Source: Bacteroidales bacterium
GTDB taxonomy: Bacteria > Bacteroidota > Bacteroidia > Bacteroidales > UBA932
Direction: 5' to 3'
NCBI GenBank assembly: GCA_017428945.1
Contig: JAFRPW010000036.1
Coordinates: 62,001-126,000 of the forward strand
Length of the DNA: 64,000 nucleotides
Part shown: positions 16,130 through 25,814 of the stretch, one piece after another
How positions within the stretch are numbered: the stretch's first letter is position 1
Layout of the letters: every line of letters begins with the position of its first letter
The notes under the pieces: generated by a model
What the model saw: the letters and a program-made list of their open reading frames with translations, nothing else
Databases searched by the model: none
What the model was told of the DNA's origin: nothing
Made by a program: the position numbers and the translations under genes

Positions 16130-16752
16130 TGGAAAGTTTTGAACTCTCACCCCTCCAGGAGCAGCGCTTTGCCGCCCTTGACGGCCTCTACCGGGAATGG
16201 AACGCCAAGATTAACGTCATATCCCGAAAGGACATAGACAACGTGTACAGCCACCACGTGCTGCATTCCCTTGCAATAGCCAAGTACCTGAAGGAAGAAG
16301 GACTGTGGGAGGAGTTTTCCCACGGCACCGTGCTGGACCTTGGCACCGGGGGCGGCTTTCCCGGCATTCCGCTGGCCATACTTTTCCCGGAAGCAAGGTT
16401 CACCCTTTGCGACTCCGTCGGGAAAAAAACCATTGTGGCAGAAGCGGTTGCCAAGGCCCTGGGACTGGAGAACGTCACGGTTGTGAACGCCCGTGCAGAG
16501 AGTCTCCCGCTAGTCTTTGACTGGGTTGTATCCCGCGCCGTCGCCTCCCTCACGGACTTCTACCCCTGGGTCAAAGGCAAATTCAAAAAAGGCATCCTCT
16601 ACCTCAAGGGCGGCGACGTTGGCGAAGAAATCTCCGCCGTCATGTCCCGCCACAAACTGGCCAGAGGCTCCGTCCACACCTGGCCCGTAGACACCTGGCT
16701 GCAGGACCACTACTATGAAGGTAAGCTGGTTATTCATATAGACAAATCCTAG
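16126..16752 (+). CDS. rsmG: 16S rRNA (guanine527-N7)-methyltransferase RsmG
   Basis: A 208-residue methyltransferase of normal RsmG length. The N-terminal pattern (YREWNAKINVISRKD ... HVLHSLAIAKYL) and the SAM motif VLDLGTGGGFPGIPLA are diagnostic, followed by SRAVASL. It methylates G527 of 16S rRNA. It overlaps the sigma-factor gene by 4 bp (ATGA) and is the last gene of the polA operon. A second ATG directly follows the first; either could start translation. Confidence 0.95.
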   Translation: MMESFELSPLQEQRFAALDGLYREWNAKINVISRKDIDNVYSHHVLHSLAIAKYLKEEGLWEEFSHGTVLDLGTGGGFPGIPLAILFPEARFTLCDSVGKKTIVAEAVAKALGLENVTVVNARAESLPLVFDWVVSRAVASLTDFYPWVKGKFKKGILYLKGGDVGEEISAVMSRHKLARGSVHTWPVDTWLQDHYYEGKLVIHIDKS

Positions 16753-16776
16753 TTTTCCGCCTCAAGTTGTTCACGG

Positions 16777-17343
16777 TCATTCCCAAACCACAAGACTACG
16801 GGAGAGGCGGATGGATTTGCGGTGGCCGGAGGGGCCTTGGATGGTATAGAGGCCCGGCTCGGATACAAGGCCGGCTATAGCGGAGTTGGCGCGGGAGATG
16901 TTTATGTTGAGGTTGTTGTTGCAGATGTCTATGAGATTCTGGACGCTCTGCTCTATTGCTTCCGGACTGCCGCTCCTTGAGAGGCGGCGGTAAAAGGCAC
17001 GCAGCTCATGGTAATAGTCATTTATCTCCTTGAGGACTATGCCCTCCGGATGCTTGAGAAACAAAAGCAGGACACACTTTGCCATAGGACGGACGCGGAC
17101 TTCCTGGGTGCCCACGAATATGCGGAGGTTGCTTGTTATGCGTATCTGCGCGTTTCCCACGGTTTGGCGGGCCAGGGTGTCTCTGCGGTCCAGCTCCCGT
17201 TTGGCCATTTCAACAAAGGCAAGGAGTTCTGATGTCTCCTGCTCTTCCACTGTTTTGCCGTATAATACAGCTGGAGCTTCCAATTGCTCCTGATTTACAC
17301 CCAAAAGGTAGTAGAGTGCCAGTAATGAGTCTTCGTACAGCAT
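16777..17343 (-). CDS. Unrecognised protein with possible winged-helix segment
   Basis: A 188-residue protein starting MLYEDSLLALYYLLG (ATG at 17343; an upstream TTG is possible but less likely). The middle, roughly residues 75-125 (LRIFVGTQEVRVRPMAKCVLLLFLKHPEGIVLKEINDYY), looks like a winged-helix or response-regulator C-terminal fold: a strand pair, then helices. The rest is helical and basic. It has no signal peptide. It is convergent with rsmG and lies downstream of rpmH, separated from it by a terminator. I do not recognise the family; a transcription-related role is only a guess. Confidence 0.5.
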   Translation of the reverse strand: MLYEDSLLALYYLLGVNQEQLEAPAVLYGKTVEEQETSELLAFVEMAKRELDRRDTLARQTVGNAQIRITSNLRIFVGTQEVRVRPMAKCVLLLFLKHPEGIVLKEINDYYHELRAFYRRLSRSGSPEAIEQSVQNLIDICNNNLNINISRANSAIAGLVSEPGLYTIQGPSGHRKSIRLSRSLVVWE

Positions 17344-17412
17344 ACCGAGTTCCTTTTTCCGGCAAGTTAGCAATTAATCGCCCCCTAAGCGTGAAAGGTT
17401 CGGTAAATGTTC

Positions 17413-17447
17413 ACAAAAAAAACGCTGTCCAACAATGGAACAGCGTT
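17413..17447 (-). terminator. Terminator of rpmH
   Basis: On the minus strand AACGCTGT and ACAGCGTT form an 8-bp stem followed by eight T residues. This is a textbook rho-independent terminator just after the rpmH stop. Confidence 0.85.
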
Positions 17448-17470
17448 ACTTTTCTGAAGTTGGCAGGAAA

Positions 17471-17623
17471 CTACCAGCGGTCCTCGTCGGAGACGGTAAG
17501 TTTCTTGCGGGCGTGGCGACGGCGGGCGCTGAGGACGCGGCGGCCGTTTGCAGATGCCATGCGGGCGCGGAAGCCGTGCTTGTTAACACGCTTGCGCTGA
17601 GAGGGTTGGAACGTTCTTTTCAT
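17471..17623 (-). CDS. rpmH: 50S ribosomal protein L34
   Basis: A 50-residue, strongly basic protein beginning [20 protein letters not shown], with the diagnostic L34 motifs KRTFQPS, HGFRARM and [14 protein letters not shown]. It ends SDEDRW. The length is normal for Bacteroidota L34. It has its own consensus promoter (17658-17689) and terminator. rnpA, the usual neighbour, is not adjacent here. Confidence 0.95.
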   Translation of the reverse strand: MKRTFQPSQRKRVNKHGFRARMASANGRRVLSARRRHARKKLTVSDEDRW

Positions 17624-17657
17624 GATATATCTTTTTAACTTTTTGCAAAAGGGACTG

Positions 17658-17689
17658 CAAAGGTAGTAAAAGACTTTTAATTCACCAAA
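17658..17689 (-). promoter_or_regulatory. Promoter of rpmH
   Basis: On the minus strand TTTG (17689-17686) and TACCTTTG (17665-17658) are 20 bp apart, a near-perfect Bacteroidota promoter. The leader before rpmH is about 30 nt. Confidence 0.75.
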
Positions 17690-17699
17690 TTTTAAGCGC

Positions 17700-19043
17700 T
17701 TATTTTTTGATAGGATACAGCCTCAGAAGCAGGATGATCAGCAGGGCGATGGCCGCCGGGAACAGGGAGAACAGGCTCCAGATCATGGTGCGGACGGCGG
17801 GCTCGTTGGTTATGGTAACTACCGTCTGGCCTGTTGCGGCGTCGGTTCCGGAAACAAAGCCTGCAATGCCAAGGAACACTGCCACAAGGGCTCCGGAAAT
17901 GGCCGATCCAAACTTCTGAGCCATGGTGCCGGAAGAGAAGATGAGACCGGTGGACGATGTCCCGTTCTTCTCGGTTGCGTAGTCTGCAACATCGGCATAC
18001 ATGGACCACAGGAGCGGTGAATAGAAGCCGATACCGATGGAAGTAAGGATGACGCAGGCAACCATTACCCATATCCATGCTGGATCCATGGGGATGAAGA
18101 AAAAGCCGATGGAAGTGACTGCGCAGATGACGGCCGCCCAGGTGAAGGCCTTTTTCTTTGAGCCAACCCACTTGGTGAACGCCGGTGATAGGGCGCCGAA
18201 GATCATGCAGGTAACTTCTCCGAAGGTCATGAACACAGTGTAGTTTATGATGAGACCGGACACCGTGACATCACCGTGCAGGCAGTACTGGAGCATGTAG
18301 CCGGCAACGGCATAACGGAAGCCGTTGAAGAAGTTGGTGCAGATTCCAATGAGTGTAAGATATATCCAGGGCTTGTTCTTCACAAGGTCTGCAAAGGGCT
18401 TGAAGGAAAACTTCTCTGCGCGGACGGGTTTGAGGCGCTCTTTGGTGAGAAGGCCGCAGGCCAGCGTACCAAGCGCTGCCACACCACCCAGGATGGCTCC
18501 CAGGACGGCATACTGGTGGGACTCGGTGCCGCCTACGAGTTTCTGAAGGTAAGGGAAAGACAGCAGCGTCACAAAGCCCATTGCGTATGCGCCCACCATA
18601 CGGTATGCGCTGAACTGGTTCTTCTCATTGTCGTCCGATGTCATAACGCCAAGGAGCGAGCCGTAAGGCACGTTCACGGCAGTGTACACCACCATCATGA
18701 GAAGGTACATGGAGTACGCCCAGATGCGCTTTCCCACGGGGCCGAAGTCAGGGGTGTACAGCAGCAGGGCGAAGATTATGCCCAGCGGAATGGCTCCGAA
18801 GATGAGCCAGGGACGATATGTCCCCCACTTGCTCTGAGTGCGGTCTGCGATGGCTCCCATCATGGGGTCCGTAATAACGTCGAAAAGGCGGGCAACCAGC
18901 ATGAGGGTTGCAGTATCGGCCACCGTGAGGCCGAAGATGTTGGTGAAAAACAGAGGGAATGCTATGGACATCACTTTCCATGTAATGCCGCCTGCCGCGG
19001 CGTCACCCAGTGCATACCCGATTTTTTCTGAGAATTTGGCCAT
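17700..19043 (-). CDS. GPH-family sugar:cation symporter
   Basis: A 447-residue membrane protein with about 12 hydrophobic segments. The N-terminus [14 protein letters not shown] and the stretch [25 protein letters not shown] are typical of the glycoside-pentoside-hexuronide (MelB-like) family. It imports oligosaccharides into the cytoplasm with Na+ or H+. Next to the 2-epimerase and mannosylglucose phosphorylase genes, mannobiose or a related disaccharide is a likely substrate, which is inference. It is divergent from nnrD. Confidence 0.88.
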   Translation of the reverse strand: MAKFSEKIGYALGDAAAGGITWKVMSIAFPLFFTNIFGLTVADTATLMLVARLFDVITDPMMGAIADRTQSKWGTYRPWLIFGAIPLGIIFALLLYTPDFGPVGKRIWAYSMYLLMMVVYTAVNVPYGSLLGVMTSDDNEKNQFSAYRMVGAYAMGFVTLLSFPYLQKLVGGTESHQYAVLGAILGGVAALGTLACGLLTKERLKPVRAEKFSFKPFADLVKNKPWIYLTLIGICTNFFNGFRYAVAGYMLQYCLHGDVTVSGLIINYTVFMTFGEVTCMIFGALSPAFTKWVGSKKKAFTWAAVICAVTSIGFFFIPMDPAWIWVMVACVILTSIGIGFYSPLLWSMYADVADYATEKNGTSSTGLIFSSGTMAQKFGSAISGALVAVFLGIAGFVSGTDAATGQTVVTITNEPAVRTMIWSLFSLFPAAIALLIILLLRLYPIKK

Positions 19044-19066
19044 GAGTCAAAGTGTTAATCTATTCA

Positions 19067-19094
19067 CAAATATAAGAAAAGTTTCGTAAATTTG
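19067..19094. promoter_or_regulatory. Divergent -7 boxes of the symporter and nnrD genes
   Basis: The minus-strand TATATTTG (19074-19067) serves the symporter gene starting at 19043. The plus-strand TAAATTTG (19087-19094) serves nnrD, whose ATG is only 6 nt further. The boxes are 12 bp apart, so polymerase binding should be mutually exclusive. Confidence 0.55.
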
Positions 19095-19100
19095 TGAAAT

Positions 19101-19949
19101 ATGACACCCATTGACCAGACATACCTTCAGGAGCGGCTTCTTGGCCGCGAGAAAGACACCCACAAACGCCACTACGGCCATCTTCTCATAGTTGCTGGCT
19201 GCGACCGCATGCCCGGAGCGGCCGTCCTGGCTACCGGCGCGGCACTCCAGTCCGGATGCGGTCTGGTCACCCTGCATTCTACGGAGAGGGCCCTCCAGTC
19301 GGCCGTGAACAATTATCCGTCGGCCATGCTGTCCGAAGACCCGGAGGACCATTTCTGCAACCTCCCGGAGAACATCCACAAATTCTCCGTCATCGCCGTC
19401 GGCCCCGGCCTTGGAAGGGCTCCGGGCACCATGAACGCCCTCCTGGACCTTCTCCTTGCTGCCTCCAGCCACAAGATTCCCATGGTGATAGACGCCGATG
19501 CCCTTACCACCCTGTCCGTAGTCCCTGACTGGGCAGACCTGGTTCCTCCCGGGTCCATCCTGACTCCGCACATGGGAGAGCTCCGGCGCCTTCTGCCAAA
19601 TATCTCTGAAGAAAACCGCGTGGAACTTGCACGCGAACTGTGTGCCTACGCAGGCTGCACGCTGGTCATGAAGGGCTACCACACCAGGGTCTTCACCCCG
19701 GACGGACGGTGCCTTGTGAACCAGACAGGCGGGCCTTCCCTGGCCAAAGGCGGCAGCGGGGATGTCCTGACCGGCCTCATCGGCGGTCTTCTTGCAAGGG
19801 GATACTCCCCGGACGATGCCGCCGCGCTTGGTGTCTGGATCCACGGCTATGCCGGCGACTGCCTTGCCGCAGAGCGCACGGAAGAGTCCTTCTCCAGCCG
19901 GGACCTCGTGGACTATATATGGAAAGGATTCAAAGAATTGTATAAATGA
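19101..19949 (+). CDS. nnrD: ADP-dependent (S)-NAD(P)H-hydrate dehydratase
   Basis: A 282-residue YjeF C-terminal-type enzyme that repairs damaged NAD(P)H hydrate. Visible motifs are GHLLIVAGCDRMPGAAVLA, VGPGLGR, DADAL, LTPHMGE and the nucleotide-binding GGSGDVLTG. The NnrE epimerase domain, fused in many bacteria, is absent from this protein and from the window. It overlaps the next gene (GH2) by 4 bp (ATGA), so a repair enzyme heads a glycosidase operon. Confidence 0.93.
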   Translation: MTPIDQTYLQERLLGREKDTHKRHYGHLLIVAGCDRMPGAAVLATGAALQSGCGLVTLHSTERALQSAVNNYPSAMLSEDPEDHFCNLPENIHKFSVIAVGPGLGRAPGTMNALLDLLLAASSHKIPMVIDADALTTLSVVPDWADLVPPGSILTPHMGELRRLLPNISEENRVELARELCAYAGCTLVMKGYHTRVFTPDGRCLVNQTGGPSLAKGGSGDVLTGLIGGLLARGYSPDDAAALGVWIHGYAGDCLAAERTEESFSSRDLVDYIWKGFKELYK

Positions 19950-22249
19950 AAAGAGTAATCATACTTCTGGCAACTCTGGTTCTTACAGCGTTTTACGCCG
20001 GTGCACAGACGGAAACTCCGCTGCACGGAGGATGGAAATTCGCATTTGGCAACGCATCGGACCCGGCAAAGGACTTTGGCTGCGGAACGGAGTACTTCAA
20101 TTACCTCACAAAAGCCAATTCCATACACAACGAGGGCCCGTACGTCCTTAAGTTTGACGACAGTGCCTGGCAGGACGTCACCGTCCCTCACGACTGGGCC
20201 ACGACCCTCCCCTTCGCCCGGGAAGCCAGCCACTCCCACGGCTACAAGACAGTTGGCTGGAAGTATCCGGAAACCAGCGTGGGCTGGTACAGGTTGCGCC
20301 TGGACCTGTCCGGCGCAAAACGGGACCGCCACTACGAACTCCGTTTCGACGGCATCTTCCGTAACGCAACCGTCTGGTTCAACGGCTACTACATGGGAAC
20401 GGAACCTAGCGGCTATGCCGTGCAGACCTACGACATCACCCCCTACATTAATTATAGTGCCGATAACCTTATCTGCGTCCGCGCCGACGCCTCCCTTGAG
20501 GAAGGCTGGTTCTATGAGGGCGCCGGCATCTACCGCAGCGCATGGCTGATTGAGTCGGGCAGCATCCATCCCACTCAGGGCGGCATCTACACCCAGTGGG
20601 CCGATGGCAACCTGCTTGTATTTGCAGAGACCGCCAACGATAGCAGCTCCGAAGCAGAAGCGAAAGTGACATTTCGACTGCTCTCGGCCAATGGCACGGA
20701 GGTGGCCAAAGGCTCTGACGCCCTTGACCTCCTCCCCGGCGAAACCGCTACGGCGGAGGCCGCGCTAAAGCTTGTGGGGCCTCACCTCTGGGACACGGAA
20801 GACCCGTATCTGTACACCCTCGAAACCACCATAGGCGGCGACACATACCGCACTCCCGTTGGCATCCGCACGGCAGAGTTCAACGCCCGCGAAGGCTTCC
20901 TCCTCAACGGCCGCAAGGTCACACTGAGGGGCGTGAACCTGCACCAGGACCACGCAGGAGTGGGGGCAGCCATGCCTGACGGGCTCATAGAATGGAGAGT
21001 TCGGGAGCTTCAGAAACTTGGCGTCAACGCCATCCGCTGCTCCCACAACCCCGCCACCCCGGCGCTCCTGGAAATATGCGACCGCCTTGGCGTTGTGGTC
21101 ATCGACGAGAACCGCCTCATGGGAATCAACTCGGAGCACAAGCGCCTCCTGGAGAACATGGTCCGATGGGGCCGTCAGCATCCTTCCGTGGTGCTCTGGA
21201 GCATCGGCAATGAAGAATGGGGGCTGGAGAACGATGTCCGCGGCGCCAGGGTTGCCCGGCAGATGCAGGACTACGTCCACCTTCTTGATCCCACCCGAGA
21301 GACCACCCTTGCCAATGCCGGCGGCGGTACAATGTTCAGGGAGGCCGATGTAAAGGGCTACAACTATATAAGGCAGAACGATGTGGAAAACCGCCACGCG
21401 CAGCATCCGGAGTGGATTGCCTACGGCTCCGAGGAAACCACCGGCTGCGGCACCCGCGGGGTGTACTTCCCGGAGCCCGGCCGCATGCCTTCAATAAACA
21501 GGACAGAAAGCCCGGAGAACGTGATAGAACGCGGCTGGCAGTACTACAGGGACAATCCCTGGACCGGCGGAGTATTCTTCTGGACAGGCTTTGACTACCG
21601 CGGTGAGCCCAATCCCCTCAGCTATCCAAGCCACGACTCGGAGTTCGGCATCCTGGACTACTGCGGCTTCCCAAAAGACGAGGCCTTCTACCTCAAGGCC
21701 GCCTGGACCCGGGAGCCAGTCCTTCACATCTTCCCCCACTGGAACCTTTCCGGCCATGAGGGAGAGACCGTCCAGATATGGGCCTACAGCAACTGTGACG
21801 AGGTCCAGCTGTCCGTAAACGGCAAGAACCTGGGCCGTAAGAAGATGCCTGCCGACGGCCATCTCTCGTGGGAAGCAAAGTATAAACCAGGTAAGGTTGT
21901 TGCCACAGGCTACATCAAGGGGAAGAAAGTCCTCACGGAAACCATCCAGACAACCGGACCGGCCGTGAAAGCCGTTGCCTCAACCGAAACAGTGGGAGAC
22001 ATAACCATTGTGAATGTAGAACTCCAGGACAAGAAGGGCCGGTTTGTGCCCGATGCCCGGCAGGACGTGACTCTGACCATTGATTCCGGCCGCATCATAG
22101 GCGCCGGCAACGGAGACCCCGCCTGTCCCGTCATTGCCGGTCCCCATCCCGTCATTGCCGGCCCCGACCGGCAATCTATCCCCGCCTTCAACGGCAGGGC
22201 TCAGTTCATAGTGCAAGGAGACCCCGGAACAATAAACGTAAATATATGA
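19946..22249 (+). CDS. Exported GH2 beta-galactosidase-type glycosidase
   Basis: A 767-residue enzyme with a cleavable signal peptide (MKRVIILLATLVLTAFYAGA). The order is jelly-roll sugar-binding domain (~25-185), Ig-like domain (~195-300), TIM barrel (~305-580), then DUF4982-type and Ig-like C-terminal parts. The acid/base is E423 in WSIGNEEW and the likely nucleophile is E496 in YGSEE. Beta-galactosidase is the best guess; related enzymes also act on beta-mannosides or glucuronides. It would trim side chains in the periplasm. Residues ~728-746 contain a duplicated PVIAG peptide encoded by palindromic repeats (22127-22180). It overlaps both neighbours by 4 bp. Confidence 0.88.
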   Translation: MKRVIILLATLVLTAFYAGAQTETPLHGGWKFAFGNASDPAKDFGCGTEYFNYLTKANSIHNEGPYVLKFDDSAWQDVTVPHDWATTLPFAREASHSHGYKTVGWKYPETSVGWYRLRLDLSGAKRDRHYELRFDGIFRNATVWFNGYYMGTEPSGYAVQTYDITPYINYSADNLICVRADASLEEGWFYEGAGIYRSAWLIESGSIHPTQGGIYTQWADGNLLVFAETANDSSSEAEAKVTFRLLSANGTEVAKGSDALDLLPGETATAEAALKLVGPHLWDTEDPYLYTLETTIGGDTYRTPVGIRTAEFNAREGFLLNGRKVTLRGVNLHQDHAGVGAAMPDGLIEWRVRELQKLGVNAIRCSHNPATPALLEICDRLGVVVIDENRLMGINSEHKRLLENMVRWGRQHPSVVLWSIGNEEWGLENDVRGARVARQMQDYVHLLDPTRETTLANAGGGTMFREADVKGYNYIRQNDVENRHAQHPEWIAYGSEETTGCGTRGVYFPEPGRMPSINRTESPENVIERGWQYYRDNPWTGGVFFWTGFDYRGEPNPLSYPSHDSEFGILDYCGFPKDEAFYLKAAWTREPVLHIFPHWNLSGHEGETVQIWAYSNCDEVQLSVNGKNLGRKKMPADGHLSWEAKYKPGKVVATGYIKGKKVLTETIQTTGPAVKAVASTETVGDITIVNVELQDKKGRFVPDARQDVTLTIDSGRIIGAGNGDPACPVIAGPHPVIAGPDRQSIPAFNGRAQFIVQGDPGTINVNI
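22127..22180 (+). repeat. Dispersed palindromic repeat, one partial and one full copy, inside the GH2 gene
   Basis: The full copy (22148-22180) has the perfect stem ATTGCCGG/CCGGCAAT and matches the element in polA at 29 of 33 positions. The partial copy (22127-22147) repeats its first 14 bp exactly. Both are read in frame as PVIAGP. Confidence 0.6.
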
Positions 22250-23403
22250 TTGCACTTGCAGTAAGTAAAGAACTCACCAGTATCCTCAATTACTGGCTCA
22301 CGCTCAAGGACCCTCAGGGCGGGTTCTACGGAGAAGTCCTTTCCGACGGCACCGTATTGAAGGACGCTCCGCGCGGCGTCATCCTTAATGCACGCATAAT
22401 CTGGTCTTTTGCCGCAGCATATGCTGCACTCGGCAAGCCGGAGTACCTGGAGGCTGCAGAACATGCCAAGGACTGGTTCCTGGAGCATTTCTGTGACCAT
22501 GAGTACGGCGGAGTGTACTGGAGCGTATCTTCGTGCGGAGAGCCCCTTGACAGCAAGAAGCAGCTCTATTCCCAGGGCTTTGCAATTTACGGCCTGTCTG
22601 AGCTGTATAAAGTCACAAAGGACAACAATGTGCTTAAGGCCGCCACAGACCTTTTCCATGTGGTGGAGAAACACTTTGCAGACCATGAGAACGGCGGCTA
22701 CACAGAGGCCCTGGCCCGTGACTTTTCCCCTCTGGAGGACATGTCCCTGAGTGCCCACGACATCAATGCAGACAAGACCATGAACTCCCATCTGCATATC
22801 CTGGAGGCATATGCCAACCTTTATACCGTGTGGCCGGACAAAGAGCTCAAAAAGGCCGTGGAGAGCCTTCTGGACATAGTCGGCACCAAGGTCATGGCCC
22901 CGGACGGGCACCTTCAGCTGTATTTCAGACGTGACTGGAGCGTTATGCCCGGCGGAGTTTCCTACGGTCACGACATAGAAACCTCATGGCTTGCCCTGGA
23001 GTGCGCAATGGCTCTGGGTGATCCCGCCGTGGCGGAACGCGTCCGTCCCTGGGCTGTCAAGATGGCCCACGCAGGCAACGAAGGCCTGCTCCCGGACGGC
23101 TCCATGCGTTATGAGAAGCTCCTTGACGGCACATATGACGACTCCCGCCAGTGGTGGGTTCAGGCAGAAACCGTCGTGGGTAACCTCTGGCTGTGGAAGT
23201 ACCACAAAGAAGCAGCAGGCCTGGACCGCGCCATAGCCTGCTGGGAATACATCCAGAAGCACCTTGTGCGCCCAGACGGCGAGTGGCACTGGGCCATCCT
23301 TCCGGACGGCGCGCCGGACCTGTCACAGCCCCGCGCCGGCTTCTGGAAGTGCCCGTATCACAACTCCCGTATGTGCCTTGAAGTCATGCGCCTCATGTCA
23401 TAA
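22246..23403 (+). CDS. AGE-family disaccharide 2-epimerase (mannobiose/cellobiose 2-epimerase)
   Basis: A 385-residue cytoplasmic enzyme without signal peptide. It shows the family blocks GGFYGEVLSDG, KTMNSHLHILEAYANLY, SYGHDIETSWL, RQWWVQAETVVG and CPYHNSRMCLEV, with the expected catalytic histidines. Enzymes of this family convert beta-1,4-mannobiose to mannosyl-glucose (or cellobiose to glucosyl-mannose). That product is the substrate of the GH130 phosphorylase encoded at 28654, so the pair completes the intracellular mannan pathway. It overlaps the GH2 gene by 4 bp (ATGA) and is followed by two palindromes. Confidence 0.9.
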   Translation: MIALAVSKELTSILNYWLTLKDPQGGFYGEVLSDGTVLKDAPRGVILNARIIWSFAAAYAALGKPEYLEAAEHAKDWFLEHFCDHEYGGVYWSVSSCGEPLDSKKQLYSQGFAIYGLSELYKVTKDNNVLKAATDLFHVVEKHFADHENGGYTEALARDFSPLEDMSLSAHDINADKTMNSHLHILEAYANLYTVWPDKELKKAVESLLDIVGTKVMAPDGHLQLYFRRDWSVMPGGVSYGHDIETSWLALECAMALGDPAVAERVRPWAVKMAHAGNEGLLPDGSMRYEKLLDGTYDDSRQWWVQAETVVGNLWLWKYHKEAAGLDRAIACWEYIQKHLVRPDGEWHWAILPDGAPDLSQPRAGFWKCPYHNSRMCLEVMRLMS

Positions 23404-23443
23404 ATGTAAAAGGTTCGGTTTTTTATGCCGAACCATTTACATT
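23403..23443. repeat. GGTTCGG palindrome, copy 1
   Basis: A 16-bp stem with one mismatch (AATGTAAAAGGTTCGG against CCGAACCATTTACATT) around a 9-nt T-rich loop, starting at the epimerase stop codon. It belongs to a family with copies at 23466 and 44043. It may act as a transcription barrier between the converging genes. Confidence 0.7.
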
Positions 23444-23465
23444 ATACGCCTTGTAATGCTGTTTT

Positions 23466-23504
23466 ATGTGAAAGGTTCGGTCAAAAAAACCGAACCTTTC
23501 ACAT
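23466..23504. repeat. GGTTCGG palindrome, copy 2
   Basis: A perfect 16-bp stem (ATGTGAAAGGTTCGGT and its complement) with loop CAAAAAA. The stem core and the loop are identical to those of the copy at 44043. It lies between converging operons, 7 bp beyond the GH3 stop. Confidence 0.75.
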
Positions 23505-23510
23505 TATTGG

Positions 23511-25808
23511 CTAAATATTAGGGGTTTCCCACACTTTTGTCTGAGTGCAAGTGACTATCTGGCCCAAACCGCCGCAGGCAATGCGGAAGTCTCCCTCCTC
23601 GAGGCGCCAGCGGCCGTCGGCACCCACGAAGGCCAGGGCCTTGGCGGGCACTTCAAACTCCACAACCTTGCTCTCACCGGCTTCCAGGGCAATCTTTTCA
23701 AAGCCGCGGAGACGCTTCACGTCCGGAATCAGGGACGCCACGAGGTCGGAGCTGTAAAGCAGCACGGCCTCCTTGCCGGCACGGGAACCGGCGTTGGTGA
23801 CCTTCACGGAGATCTTCAGCACGTCGGCAGCCGTGAAACTGTCTGCAGACACAGTGAGGTCGCTGTATGCGAACTGGGTGTAGCTGAGGCCGTGGCCGAA
23901 GGGCCACTGGACGTCCATGACGGCGTCGTAGTTGTAGGAGCCGGCCATGGTCTCGCGGTGCTCGCTCACCTTATAGTCATAGGTGTGGAGGGCAGCGGTG
24001 TGCTTGGGATAGGTGAAGGGCAGGCGGCCGGAGAAGTTCTCGTCGCCGGAAAGGAGGGCCGCAAGGGCGTCGCCGCCGCAGTTGGAGGGCAGCATCACGT
24101 CCACAACGGCCTTTGCCAGAGGCTCAATGTCGTCAATTATACGGGGACGGCCTTCGTTAAGTACGAGGATAACAGGCTTTCCTGTAGCGGCCACTGCCTT
24201 CACAAGTTCTTTCTGGTTAGCGCTAAGATTGAGGTCGTCCGTGTTTCCGGGAGTCTCGCAGTAGGAGTTCTCCCCCACGCAGCATATAACCACATCAGCC
24301 TTCCTGGCGGCGCTCACGGCCTGGGGGATATTGATGGCGATGTCTTTCTCCCACTGGTAGAAGCGGTTGTCGTAAGCCACGCCGGGGACCCAGCTCACCT
24401 TGCCGGGGAAACGGTCAAAGAGGGCCTCGAAGATGGTGTCGTAGTCCTGAGCGAAATCGTCCGCGGAACCCTGCCAGGTGTAGCTCCATCCGCCGTTAAG
24501 GGAACGCATGGAATTGGCGTTGGGGCCGCAGACCAGAATCTTTTCCGTTCCCTTCAGGGGAAGGATGCCCTCGTTCTTGAGGAGGACCTCGGACTCAAGG
24601 GCGGCCTGGTAGGACTCAAAGACATACTGCAGTGAGCCGAACTCCGGGTACTCATGCTCCCAGACGGGGTTCTCGAACAGGCCAAGGCGGGCCTTGGTGC
24701 GGAGAATCCTGCGCACGGCATCGTCTATGCGGGACATGGGGATAAGGCCCTCGTTCACGCACTCGATGAGGACGTCGCAGCACTTAACATCGTACGGGTC
24801 CATTATCATGTCTATGCCTGCGTTGATGCCAAGGGCTACAGCCTCCTTCTTGTCTGCGGCAACGTGGTCGCGGACAAAGAGGTTGTCGATATCGGCCCAG
24901 TCCGTGACGTACATTCCGTCCCAGCCAAGGTCCTTCTTTACCCACTGGGTAAGGACCTTCTCATTGGCATGGGTGGGGATGCCGTTAATGGAGGCGGAGT
25001 TTACCATGGCGGTGAGGGCGCCGGCGCGGAAGCACTCCAGGAAGGGAGCGAAGAACTTCTCGCGGAGGTCGTTCTGGGCAATGATTGCAGGAGTGCGGTC
25101 CTTGCCGCTCACGGGAACGCCATAGCCCATGAAGTGCTTTATGGACACGGCGCAGTGCTCAAGGTCCACATTATTGGGGTCATCGCCCTGGATGGCCAGG
25201 GTTTCCTCGCGGGCCATTTCCGCCTGGAGGAAAGGGTCCTCGCCGTAGCTTTCCCACTGGCGGGGCCAGCGGGGGTCTCGTCCCAGGTCCATCACCGGGG
25301 AGAACACCCACGGAACCTGCGCGGCGCGGGTCTCATAGGCCATTGTGCGGCCCATCTGACGGGCATATTCCCTGTTGAAAGTAGCAGCAATGTTAATTTC
25401 CTGCGGATAGAACGTACCGTCAGTGAGATAGGTTGCTCCGTGAATCATGTCAAGGCCATACAGGCAAGGTATGCCGATGGCCTCCATGCTCTTTTCCTGA
25501 ATGCGGCGCACCATGGCGGCGGTTTCCTCGCGGGAATGCGCGCGGTCTCCCTGGACGTTGAGGATGGAGCCAATCTTGTACTCCCCTATCACCTTGTCCA
25601 GCTTTGCCTGGTCCAGTTCTCCGTCCGCCCCCAGCAGCATACTTATGTTAATCTGGACAATCTGTCCGGCCTTCTCCTGAAGGGTCATTCCTTTCAGGAC
25701 CTTCTCTACCTTGTCCTCTATGGCCTTGTCTTCCGGAATAACCGGAGTGACGCCCTGTGAGCAGGCCACAAGGGCCAGTGCGGCGGCAAGTATTACGCTT
25801 TTCTTCAT
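23511..25808 (-). CDS. bglX: GH3 beta-glucosidase (BglX-like)
   Basis: A 765-residue lipoprotein (signal ending LVAC). It has the full GH3 layout: N-terminal TIM barrel with the nucleophile D303 in YVTDWADI and the KHF motif (SIKHFMGYG), alpha/beta sandwich (~390-600) and C-terminal fibronectin-like domain (PFGHGLSYTQF). It probably removes beta-glucose (or beta-xylose) from oligosaccharides in the periplasm. It is the last gene of the minus-strand polysaccharide operon, 6 bp after the GH31 gene. Confidence 0.92.
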   Translation of the reverse strand: MKKSVILAAALALVACSQGVTPVIPEDKAIEDKVEKVLKGMTLQEKAGQIVQINISMLLGADGELDQAKLDKVIGEYKIGSILNVQGDRAHSREETAAMVRRIQEKSMEAIGIPCLYGLDMIHGATYLTDGTFYPQEINIAATFNREYARQMGRTMAYETRAAQVPWVFSPVMDLGRDPRWPRQWESYGEDPFLQAEMAREETLAIQGDDPNNVDLEHCAVSIKHFMGYGVPVSGKDRTPAIIAQNDLREKFFAPFLECFRAGALTAMVNSASINGIPTHANEKVLTQWVKKDLGWDGMYVTDWADIDNLFVRDHVAADKKEAVALGINAGIDMIMDPYDVKCCDVLIECVNEGLIPMSRIDDAVRRILRTKARLGLFENPVWEHEYPEFGSLQYVFESYQAALESEVLLKNEGILPLKGTEKILVCGPNANSMRSLNGGWSYTWQGSADDFAQDYDTIFEALFDRFPGKVSWVPGVAYDNRFYQWEKDIAINIPQAVSAARKADVVICCVGENSYCETPGNTDDLNLSANQKELVKAVAATGKPVILVLNEGRPRIIDDIEPLAKAVVDVMLPSNCGGDALAALLSGDENFSGRLPFTYPKHTAALHTYDYKVSEHRETMAGSYNYDAVMDVQWPFGHGLSYTQFAYSDLTVSADSFTAADVLKISVKVTNAGSRAGKEAVLLYSSDLVASLIPDVKRLRGFEKIALEAGESKVVEFEVPAKALAFVGADGRWRLEEGDFRIACGGLGQIVTCTQTKVWETPNI

Positions 25809-25814
25809 ATTGGT

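Noticed and set aside
16770..16790. Another GTCATTCCC-type palindrome after rsmG
   Set aside because: The second half of the palindrome is missing, so it is probably chance.
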